This document shows, in pieces, positions 25,334 to 31,695 of a DNA stretch of 64,000 bases. Location: the NCBI RefSeq assembly GCF_000334455.1, contig NZ_BANX01000030.1, positions 1 to 64,000 of the forward strand. Direction: 5' to 3'. The translations under genes were made by a program, and so were the position numbers. Origin of the DNA: Gordonia soli NBRC 108243 (GTDB lineage: Bacteria; Actinomycetota; Actinomycetes; Mycobacteriales; Mycobacteriaceae). Below the pieces are notes generated by a model. It was not told the DNA's origin and did not search any database. It was given only the letters and a program-made list of their open reading frames with translations. Positions within the stretch are counted from its first letter, which is position 1. Each line of letters starts with the position of its first letter.

Positions 25334-25938
25334 ATGACTTCAGCACTGGCAATCGTCTGCACACTCAAGCCCACACCCGCGGAGTCGAGCAGTGAACTCA
25401 TCGCTCGTCAGACTCTGGACGCGTTGTCGGAACACGGCGTGGGCGGAGAGATCGTCCGTGCGGTGGACCACGACATCCGTCCTAGTGTCGAACGCGACAT
25501 GGGCGACGGCGACCAGTGGCCGGTCATCCTCGACAAGGTTCTCGCCGCTGACATCCTGCTGATCTCGACGCCGACGTGGCTGGGTCACCCGTCCAGCGTG
25601 ACTCAGCGCGTCCTCGAACGTCTCGATGCAGAGATCTCCGAGACGGACGATGCAGGAAGGCCGTCGTCGCTCGGGAAGGTGGGCATGGTGGCTGTGGTGG
25701 GCAACGAGGATGGCGCACACAAGATCATCGCCGATGTGTTCGGCGGTCTCACCGACATCGGCTTCACCATCCCCGCGCAAGGGTCGACGTACTGAATGAC
25801 GAGGCGATGGGCGGACGCGACTACCTCGACCTGGAGACCGTCCCCTCCGCGGTGGCAACCACCACGGCGAACGCTGCACGTAATGCCGCTCATCTGGCCG
25901 GACTGCTGCGCGCCTCCGGATACCCCGCGTACTCCTGA
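25334..25938 (+). pseudogene. Flavodoxin-like FMN-binding protein, frameshifted near its 3' end
   Basis: The intact product would be about 201 aa from the ATG at 25334 (MTSALAIVCTLKPTPAESS): the first strand and phosphate loop of flavodoxin-like quinone/FMN reductases, then LLISTPTWLGHPSSVTQRVL, the second FMN contact. The frame stops at TAC-TGA (25792-25794). Adding one G (TAC-TGG-AAT-GAC) restores NDEAMGGRDYLDLETVP and a normal C-terminal helix to 25938. GGGTAC (25319-25324) ends 9 nt before the ATG, as at neighbouring SigF-type promoters, but no GTTT box is seen. It is probably a redox stress protein. Confidence 0.82.
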
Positions 25939-25966
25939 TCGATCGGCATCCGAGGTGCCCATGACA

Positions 25967-26001
25967 CCGTCGCACCGCCCATGAGGGTGGCGGTGCGACG
26001 G
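25967..26001. terminator. Bidirectional terminator hairpin
   Basis: Perfect 13-bp stem, CCGTCGCACCGCC (25967-25979) with 25989-26001, and a 9-nt loop between the convergent flavodoxin-like and SDR genes. Confidence 0.8.
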
Positions 26002-26017
26002 CTTCGCCGTGACCACG

Positions 26018-26875
26018 TCAACCGGGCAACGTCTCGCCGCCGATCGGCGCCAGCACCTCGCCCGAGTAATACGACGACAGCTCGTCCGCGGCGAAGAAGA
26101 CGTATGAGGGAGCGATCTCATCTGGCTGCGCAGCTCGGCCGAACGGCACCTGCGCACCGAAGTCGGCGACTTTGTCCGGCGGCATGGTTGCCGGGATCAG
26201 CGGTGTCCACACGGGGCCCGGCGCCACACAGTTGACCCGGATCCGACGCTCCAGCAACGATTGTGCGAGCGAGTAGGTCAGCGCGGTGACCGCACCTTTC
26301 GTCGCCGAATAATCGATCAGCTGCTTGTTGCCGCGCAACCCGTTGATCGATCCCGTGTTGACGATCGCTCCTCCGCCGGTGAGATGCGGCACCGCCGCGC
26401 GCGTGGTGTGGAAGAAGCTGTCGATGTTGACGTCGAATGTGCGTCGCCATTGCTCTGGGGTGAGCTCGAGGAAGTCGTCGACGGGATTCTGGAACGCGAT
26501 GTTGTTCACGAGTACGTCGAGATCACCCAGATCGGTGACGGTGCGCCGCACGATCCCCGCGGCGTGCTCGGAATCGGCGAGATCGCCCGCGTAGGCGGCT
26601 GCGCGGCGGCCGGTCGCCTCGACGAGTGCCACTGTGTGCCGTGCGTCGTCGGACTCCTCGAGATACGCGATCGCGACGTCGGCCCCTTCTTTGGCAAACG
26701 CCACCGCCACTGCCCGACCGATTCCTGAGTCACCACCGGTTATCAGAGCAGTCTTGCCTGCCAACAGTTCTCGCCCGCGGTATTCGCGCATCTCGTCCTG
26801 GGGTCGATCTGTCATGTCACCGGTCTCACCGGGATACGCGAGGTCGTCGGGCGGATGTTGGTTGGAATCACTCAT
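26018..26875 (-). CDS. Short-chain dehydrogenase/reductase (stress-type)
   Basis: 285 aa. The classical SDR Rossmann motif TGGDSGIGRAVAVAFA is at about 46-61, NNIAF near 128, and the catalytic Ser...YSATKGA near 188-194. The roughly 40-residue N-terminal extension with a Pro/Asp-rich segment is typical of the YhdF/GsiB-associated group of NAD(P)-dependent oxidoreductases that are general-stress genes in other bacteria. The substrate is unknown. A GTTT-N16-GGGTAG promoter ends 9 nt before the ATG, implying SigF-type control and an almost leaderless transcript. Confidence 0.92.
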   Translation of the reverse strand: MSDSNQHPPDDLAYPGETGDMTDRPQDEMREYRGRELLAGKTALITGGDSGIGRAVAVAFAKEGADVAIAYLEESDDARHTVALVEATGRRAAAYAGDLADSEHAAGIVRRTVTDLGDLDVLVNNIAFQNPVDDFLELTPEQWRRTFDVNIDSFFHTTRAAVPHLTGGGAIVNTGSINGLRGNKQLIDYSATKGAVTALTYSLAQSLLERRIRVNCVAPGPVWTPLIPATMPPDKVADFGAQVPFGRAAQPDEIAPSYVFFAADELSSYYSGEVLAPIGGETLPG

Positions 26876-26884
26876 CGTCGACGA

Positions 26885-26910
26885 CTACCCGCGACCCGAG
26901 GCCCGGAAAC
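26885..26910 (-). promoter_or_regulatory. SigF-type promoter before the SDR gene
   Basis: Minus strand GTTT (26910-26907), 16-bp spacer, GGGTAG (26890-26885), then 9 nt to the ATG at 26875. Exact consensus match. Confidence 0.8.
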
Positions 26911-26952
26911 GCCGGAGCACGTGCGGTGCACCGGGGCCAATTTTGCGAAACC

Positions 26953-26979
26953 GAAAGCAGTTGCTTCACAGCTGCTTTC
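26953..26979. promoter_or_regulatory. Inverted repeat between divergent SDR and ADH genes
   Basis: GAAAGCAG (26953-26960) and CTGCTTTC (26972-26979), perfect 8-bp arms 11 bp apart. It lies between the two outward SigF-type promoters, so a shared operator is possible; the regulator is unknown. Confidence 0.45.
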
Positions 26980-26997
26980 ACCGTGCCCATCGGCGAG

Positions 26998-27023
26998 GTT
27001 TCGGTCCGGGCGGTACCGGGCAC
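26998..27023 (+). promoter_or_regulatory. SigF-like promoter (GGGCA variant) before the alcohol dehydrogenase
   Basis: GTTT (26998-27001), 16-bp spacer, GGGCAC (27018-27023), 83 nt before the ATG at 27107. Confidence 0.5.
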
Positions 27024-27106
27024 GCTCTCATCGAACACATGGTCCGCGCCTGATGGTTCCGACCGTGCTCGACGGTCGGCGTCTCGGCCACGAATGGAGG
27101 AAGACG

Positions 27107-28285
27107 ATGCGAGCAGTGACGTGGCAGGGCAAGCGTGACGTACGGATCGAAGATGTGCCCGACCCGCGCATCGAACACTCGACAGACGCAGTCATCAAGG
27201 TGACGTCGACGAACATCTGCGGGTCAGACCTCCACCTGTACGAAGTTCTCGGTCCGTTCATGACCGCGGGCGACATCCTGGGGCACGAGCCGATGGGGAT
27301 CGTCGAGGAGGTCGGCAGTGACGTCGCCGGTCTGTCGGTCGGTGACCGCGTGGTCATCCCATTCCAGATCTCGTGCGGATCGTGCTACATGTGCGATCAG
27401 ACGTTGTACACGCAGTGCGAGACGACGCAGGTGCGGAGTCAGGGCATGGGCGCGGCACTGTTCGGCTATTCCAAGCTCTACGGGTCTGTCCCAGGTGGGC
27501 AGGCAGAGTATCTGCGTGTGCCCCAGGCCCAGTTCACGCACATCACGGTGCCCGAAGGGGCACCGGACTCGCGATACGTCTATCTGTCGGACGTGCTTCC
27601 GACGGCCTGGCAGGCCGTCCAATACGCCGACATACCGACCGGCGGCTCGGTGACCGTGCTCGGTCTCGGGCCGATCGGTGACATGGCGGCCCGGATCGCG
27701 AGTCATCTGGGTCATGAGGTCATCGGTGTGGACCCGGTGCCCGAGCGACGTGCGCGCCTGGAAGCCCGTGGTATCCCGACGATCGATCTGGAGTCCGTGG
27801 ACGACATCGGCGAGGTCATCCGGGCCCGCACCGGAGGTCGCGGCACCGACGCGGTGATCGACGCAGTCGGCATGGAAGCGCATGGGTCGCCGGTGAACAA
27901 GATCATGCAGCAGGTCGTCGGTCTACTCCCGGACGCTGTGGCCGAACCCGTGATGCAGCAGGCCGGGGTGGATCGACTCGCCGCGTTCTACTCCGCCATC
28001 GACATCGTCCGCCGCGGCGGGACCATCTCGCTCAGCGGTGTGTACGGCGGCACCGCCGACCCCCTGCCGATGCTCACCATGTTCGACAAGCAGATCCGAC
28101 TCCACATGGGGCAGGCGAATGTGAAGAAATGGGTCCCCGACATCCTTCCGCTGCTCGACGACGACGATCCGCTGGGCGTCGATTCGTTTGCCACGCATGA
28201 GCTGCCGCTCGATGACGCCCCTGGCGCCTACGAGATGTTCCAGGAGAAGCGCGACGGCGCGGTCAAGATCATGCTCAAGCCCTGA
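27107..28285 (+). CDS. Zinc-dependent alcohol dehydrogenase (formaldehyde dehydrogenase-like)
   Basis: 392 aa from the ATG at 27107 (GGAGG 6 nt upstream). It has the medium-chain ADH fold: catalytic-zinc motif NICGSDLHLYE, then GHEPMGIVEEVG, structural-zinc Cys cluster CGSCYMCDQTLYTQCE, and NAD-binding VTVLGLGPIGDMAA. The insert around residue 265-290 and total length match the glutathione-independent formaldehyde dehydrogenase subgroup, though the real substrate is unknown. It forms an operon with the SRPBCC gene 49 bp downstream and carries a SigF-like promoter, suggesting detoxification under stress. Confidence 0.9.
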   Translation: MRAVTWQGKRDVRIEDVPDPRIEHSTDAVIKVTSTNICGSDLHLYEVLGPFMTAGDILGHEPMGIVEEVGSDVAGLSVGDRVVIPFQISCGSCYMCDQTLYTQCETTQVRSQGMGAALFGYSKLYGSVPGGQAEYLRVPQAQFTHITVPEGAPDSRYVYLSDVLPTAWQAVQYADIPTGGSVTVLGLGPIGDMAARIASHLGHEVIGVDPVPERRARLEARGIPTIDLESVDDIGEVIRARTGGRGTDAVIDAVGMEAHGSPVNKIMQQVVGLLPDAVAEPVMQQAGVDRLAAFYSAIDIVRRGGTISLSGVYGGTADPLPMLTMFDKQIRLHMGQANVKKWVPDILPLLDDDDPLGVDSFATHELPLDDAPGAYEMFQEKRDGAVKIMLKP

Positions 28286-28334
28286 GCCACACCGACGGTC
28301 CCACGAGATCCCGACTTCTGCAGGAGGACTTGCG

Positions 28335-28769
28335 ATGCCGAGCGTCACCTATACGACCACAGCGTCTCCGGCCAAGGTCTGGTCGATTCTGTCGAACGGC
28401 TGGCTCTACTCTTCCTGGGTGGTCGGGGCGTCGCGCATCCGGTCGGTCGATGAGACCTGGCCGCAAGCCGGCTCCCGCATCCATCATTCGGTGGGCACCT
28501 GGCCGCTGCTCCTCGACGACATCACCGTGTCTCGGGAGTCATCTGCGGGATCACTCATCCTCACCGCGCACGCTTCCCCGGTCGGCAAGGCCCGTATCGA
28601 ACTCACCATCGAGAAGCACGAACACGGCGCGCAGGTGACGATGGCCGAACATGCCGAAAGTCTCTGGATGCGGTGGATTCCCGACAGCGCCCAGCACGTC
28701 GCGATGGCTCCGCGGTTGCGGGAATGCCTGCGCCGGCTGACGCTGCTCGCCGAGAACGGCGCGCACTAG
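28335..28769 (+). CDS. SRPBCC-family protein
   Basis: 144 aa with AGGAGG 7 nt before the ATG. START-like fold: VTYTTTASPAKVWSILSNGW is the first strand/helix; TWPLLLDDITVSRES and the Val/Ile-rich strands follow, and a C-terminal helix (PRLRECLRRLTLLAENG) closes the cavity. It probably binds a small hydrophobic ligand; this is inference. It is co-transcribed with the zinc ADH, and the dps promoter lies immediately after it. Confidence 0.82.
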   Translation: MPSVTYTTTASPAKVWSILSNGWLYSSWVVGASRIRSVDETWPQAGSRIHHSVGTWPLLLDDITVSRESSAGSLILTAHASPVGKARIELTIEKHEHGAQVTMAEHAESLWMRWIPDSAQHVAMAPRLRECLRRLTLLAENGAH

Positions 28770-28804
28770 GGCTGTCCATCGGCATCCTGGAGTCATCGAC
28801 GCGC

Positions 28805-28830
28805 GTTTCGCCGTGCGGATGGTCGGGTAG
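28805..28830 (+). promoter_or_regulatory. SigF-type promoter before dps
   Basis: GTTT (28805-28808), 16-bp spacer, GGGTAG (28825-28830), then 9 nt to the ATG at 28840. Exact consensus match; it predicts an essentially leaderless dps mRNA, in agreement with the lack of a ribosome site. Confidence 0.82.
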
Positions 28831-28839
28831 CCGACGCGT

Positions 28840-29376
28840 ATGGCTTTCACAACTCCCGGATTGTCCGGTTCCGATGCAACGACCGTGATCGATGCTCTGC
28901 AGGAGCGATTGAGCGCGTTGAACGACCTTCACTTGACCCTCAAGCACATCCATTGGAATGTGGTGGGTCCCAACTTCATCGGCGTGCACGAGATGATCGA
29001 TCCCCAGGTCGAACTCGTCCGCGGGTACGCCGACACGCTGGCCGAACGTATTGCGACCCTGGGCGGCTCGCCGAGCGGTACGGCCAAGGCCATCGAGCAT
29101 GATCGTTCGTGGGATGACTACTCGATCGGCCGCGACACGGTCCAGGCGCATCTCGCCGCCCTCGATCTGGTCTACGACGGTTTCGTGGTGTCCCACCGCA
29201 ATGCGATCGAGACGACCGGCAAGGTCGACCCGGTGACCGAGGACATCCTGATCGGCCAGACCGCTGAATTGGAGAAGTTCCAGTGGTTCGTCCGGGCGCA
29301 CCTCGAGAGTTCGACTGGTGATCTCGGACATGGCGGTTCGACAACCGAGAAGGGTGCGGCTGACGCCGTTCGTTGA
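28840..29376 (+). CDS. dps: Dps-family DNA-binding ferritin-like protein
   Basis: 178 aa. The ferritin-like four-helix bundle with the Dps intersubunit ferroxidase motif is intact: HLTLKHIHWNVVGPNFIG (two iron-binding His), HEMID, and YADTLAERIATLGG (Asp/Glu ligands). Dps dodecamers oxidise Fe2+ with H2O2 and compact DNA during starvation and oxidative stress. A short Gly/Thr-rich C-terminal tail is present; no Lys-rich tail is seen. It is transcribed from a SigF-type promoter and ends at a strong hairpin shared with the convergent sigma-factor gene. Confidence 0.95.
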   Translation: MAFTTPGLSGSDATTVIDALQERLSALNDLHLTLKHIHWNVVGPNFIGVHEMIDPQVELVRGYADTLAERIATLGGSPSGTAKAIEHDRSWDDYSIGRDTVQAHLAALDLVYDGFVVSHRNAIETTGKVDPVTEDILIGQTAELEKFQWFVRAHLESSTGDLGHGGSTTEKGAADAVR

Positions 29377-29382
29377 GTATCG

Positions 29383-29414
29383 CGGGCCGGGATCGGGCAA
29401 CCGATCCCGGCCCG
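29383..29414. terminator. Bidirectional terminator between dps and the sigma-factor gene
   Basis: Perfect 14-bp stem (29383-29396 with 29401-29414) closed by a GCAA tetraloop. CTCTATTT follows on the plus side. Confidence 0.9.
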
Positions 29415-29421
29415 AACCGCT

Positions 29422-30366
29422 CTATTTGCGCGCGTGCTGAGCGTCCGCGTGCACGGAACCGTCACCTGCGGAATCGTCTTCCGTCGGCGTGACCTCGTCG
29501 CGCAGCTGCGCGAGAGTGCGTGACAGCAAGCGCGACACGTGCATCTGAGAGATGCCGATCTCGGCGGCGATCTCACTCTGCGACATCGACTTGAAGAACC
29601 GCAATTCCAGGATTCTCCGCTCGCGCTCGGGCAGACGCTCCAGAGCCGGACGCAAGGTCACGTACTCCTCGACCTGCCCGATGCGCTCGTCGTCCTCGCC
29701 GAGGGTGTCGCGTACCGACCTACCGGCGCCCTCTGCGTCCGACTCGGCGTCGATGGACATGGCGTTGTACGCGGACCGGGCCATCAGCCCTTCGATCACT
29801 TCGTCGACCGGCATGTCGAGATGCGCCGCCAACTCCGACGGACGGGGCGATCGGCCGAGGCGTTGGACGAGTTCGTCGCTGGCCTTGCTGATGCTCAGCG
29901 AGGTCTCCTTGGCGCGACGCGGAACGCGCATCGACCACGTGCTGTCGCGGAAATGGCGGCGGACCTCGCCCATCACGGTGGGGACCGCAAATGAGAGGAA
30001 GTCGGGTCCACGGTCGACGTCGAAACGGTCGATGGCGTTGACCACCCCGATCCGCGCCACCTGAACCAGGTCGTCGAACGGCTCTCCCCGGCCCGCGAAT
30101 CGACGGGCGACGTGATCGGCCAACGGCAGACAGCGTTCGACGAGATCGTCGCGCCGCCGAGCTCGGCGGTCCGCGTCTTGTTCAGATCGGATCTCGGCGA
30201 GTGTTCCGACCACGTCGGCGTAGTCGTCGTCGCCGCGGCGTGCGCTCACCAGAGGCTCGTCACGGATCCGGCGCGATGACCCGCGCGAACTCGCGGATGC
30301 ACTCTGTGGGTGATCCTGCGGTGCGGTGTCGGCACGTACGAACTTTCCTTCCACAACCGGTGACAT
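29422..30366 (-). CDS. SigB/SigF-family RNA polymerase sigma factor
   Basis: 314 aa from the ATG at 30366; a GTG at 30246 (274 aa) is closer to the usual family length and cannot be excluded. Region 2 is clear (PFDDLVQVARIGVVNAIDRF, then FLSFAVPTVMGEVRRHFRD), region 3 follows (RSPRPSELAAHLDMPVDEV), and region 4 carries LPERERRILELRFFKSMSQ plus the HTH ending ISQMHVSRLLSRTL. It probably directs the stress regulon recognised by GTTT-N15/16-GGGTA promoters. Its own promoter fits that consensus, implying autoregulation. UsfX-like anti-sigma and STAS genes lie nearby. Confidence 0.92.
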   Translation of the reverse strand: MSPVVEGKFVRADTAPQDHPQSASASSRGSSRRIRDEPLVSARRGDDDYADVVGTLAEIRSEQDADRRARRRDDLVERCLPLADHVARRFAGRGEPFDDLVQVARIGVVNAIDRFDVDRGPDFLSFAVPTVMGEVRRHFRDSTWSMRVPRRAKETSLSISKASDELVQRLGRSPRPSELAAHLDMPVDEVIEGLMARSAYNAMSIDAESDAEGAGRSVRDTLGEDDERIGQVEEYVTLRPALERLPERERRILELRFFKSMSQSEIAAEIGISQMHVSRLLSRTLAQLRDEVTPTEDDSAGDGSVHADAQHARK

Positions 30367-30384
30367 CTTTTCGAACGTCCATGG

Positions 30385-30410
30385 ATACCCGAAGCCGTCA
30401 CTGAACAAAC
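30385..30410 (-). promoter_or_regulatory. SigF-type promoter of the sigma-factor gene
   Basis: Minus strand GTTT (30410-30407), 16-bp spacer, GGGTAT (30390-30385). It is the best match to the published SigF consensus in the window and lies 18 nt before the ATG at 30366. It implies positive autoregulation. Confidence 0.82.
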
Positions 30411-30566
30411 CCTCGTACGTCCCCTCGCCTGCAAACCTTGTAGTCACTGCGCCACAGCCGTACGGTGACAGTAGCGGTTCAGTGAAAAGCTGCATTCGAG
30501 CAGACCGGCGAGGCACGCTGAGCGCCTCGCGTACTCGAGACCTTTCGAGCGAAACGAGCATCTTTC

Positions 30567-30983
30567 ATGAGCCTCAACGCTTCGACTTCACACACCCCGT
30601 TCTCGACGACCACCGCGACCGCCGGTGTCCCTCGGCCGACAGAACCTCGGCCGTTCACCACTTCCTTTTGTGTCCAACGCTTCTCGGGCGACATCGACAT
30701 GCAGACCGCAGCCGACTTCGCGCTGGCACTCGATCGCGTCCTGGGTACCTCGCCCGAAGGCGTGGTCCTCGACCTGTCCCAGGTCGGTTTCTTCGGCTCC
30801 TCGGGGCTCTCGTTGCTGGCGACCTTCGCTGCCGACGCCGGGCGCCACGGGATCCCGGTGGGCGTCGTCGGTCCCCGCACCGTGACTCGTCCCATCGAGG
30901 CATGTCATCTCCACACCGATCTGGACATCTTCGAGACCGTCGACCAGGCCGGATCTGCTCTCGCCGATCGCCTGGCCGGCTGA
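30567..30983 (+). CDS. STAS-domain anti-sigma factor antagonist
   Basis: 138 aa. After a roughly 30-residue Ser/Thr-rich leader, the STAS fold starts with FCVQRFSGDIDMQTAADFAL; VVLDLSQVGFFGSSGLSLL contains the phosphorylatable Ser region (SSGL) used by RsbV-like proteins. Unphosphorylated antagonists bind RsbW-type kinases and release the sigma factor. It is divergent from the SigF-type gene and convergent with an anti-sigma gene, so it is a natural third member of a partner-switching module. No SigF-type promoter is seen in front of it. Confidence 0.9.
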   Translation: MSLNASTSHTPFSTTTATAGVPRPTEPRPFTTSFCVQRFSGDIDMQTAADFALALDRVLGTSPEGVVLDLSQVGFFGSSGLSLLATFAADAGRHGIPVGVVGPRTVTRPIEACHLHTDLDIFETVDQAGSALADRLAG

Positions 30984-31017
30984 ACGAAACACCGTCGCAG
31001 ACGAACAACAAGATCGA

Positions 31018-31053
31018 ACTGCCAGGCCGTAGAGAATCCCGGGGCCTGGCAGT
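31018..31053. terminator. Bidirectional terminator between STAS and anti-sigma genes
   Basis: ACTGCCAGGCC (31018-31028) pairs perfectly with GGCCTGGCAGT (31043-31053), 11 bp with a 14-nt loop, between convergent genes. Confidence 0.85.
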
Positions 31054-31081
31054 CGTCCTATGACGGGCCGTTCGACAGGTG

Positions 31082-31519
31082 TCAGCGCCGAAGCTTGGCG
31101 AATCTGATGGTGGCCTGTCGGCGGTCACCAGCATCGATGTAGGTGACCGATTGCGCGTCGGTGACCGCTTCCACCACGCGCCAACCGAATCCCGCGGTGC
31201 TGATGTCCACACCAGCATGCAGATGCCCGTTGATCTGGCCGAGCACGCCGCGCGGACCGACCGTGAGCGTCAGTTCCAGACGCGAATCGTCGTCCGATGC
31301 GGCGATGAGCTGTGAGCAGATCTCGTCCACGCCGAGTTTGACGTCGGCGACATCGTCGATCAGCCAGTCGTCGATGAACAGAGCACGCTCGACGACTGTT
31401 CGGACTATCGCCAACTGGTCCGCGGTTGCTGCAACCGAGAGTCCGACGGGCGGGCGCGCGTCCACGGATACATCCGCGATCATGTCGAGCTCGTCGGTCA
31501 CTGCGCCGTTGTCCTCCAT
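31082..31519 (-). CDS. RsbW/UsfX-like anti-sigma ATP-binding protein
   Basis: 145 aa, ATG with AGGGG upstream. HATPase_c-type small kinase domain: LSVAATADQLAIVRTVVERA (first helix), VADVKLGVDEICSQLI (N-box with Glu, as in SigF anti-sigma factors), then the beta-rich half and FGWRVVEAVTD. It is the better-conserved of the two anti-sigma proteins in the window and lies close to the sigma factor and STAS genes, so it is the likely direct partner. A GTTT-N16-GGGTAC promoter lies 88 nt upstream, suggesting feedback: the sigma factor induces its own inhibitor. Confidence 0.85.
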   Translation of the reverse strand: MEDNGAVTDELDMIADVSVDARPPVGLSVAATADQLAIVRTVVERALFIDDWLIDDVADVKLGVDEICSQLIAASDDDSRLELTLTVGPRGVLGQINGHLHAGVDISTAGFGWRVVEAVTDAQSVTYIDAGDRRQATIRFAKLRR

Positions 31520-31606
31520 CGTTCACCCCTATCCGGCTCCTCTGCTGGGCCGAAATGTCGATCTACCTGTCCGGATGCACAGCGCACCCCGGTCATGGAC
31601 ACATTC

Positions 31607-31632
31607 GTACCCCACCGGTTTCACGCCAAAAC
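31607..31632 (-). promoter_or_regulatory. SigF-type promoter before the second anti-sigma gene
   Basis: Minus strand GTTT (31632-31629), 16-bp spacer, GGGTAC (31612-31607). The leader to the ATG at 31519 would be about 80 nt. It lies in the 176-bp gap between the acyl-CoA ligase stop and the anti-sigma gene. Confidence 0.7.
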
Positions 31633-31695
31633 ATCCGGCGCGGCAATCCCTGTGCGCAGCGGGGGCCAGGCGTCACCGACTCTCCCGATACGAGG

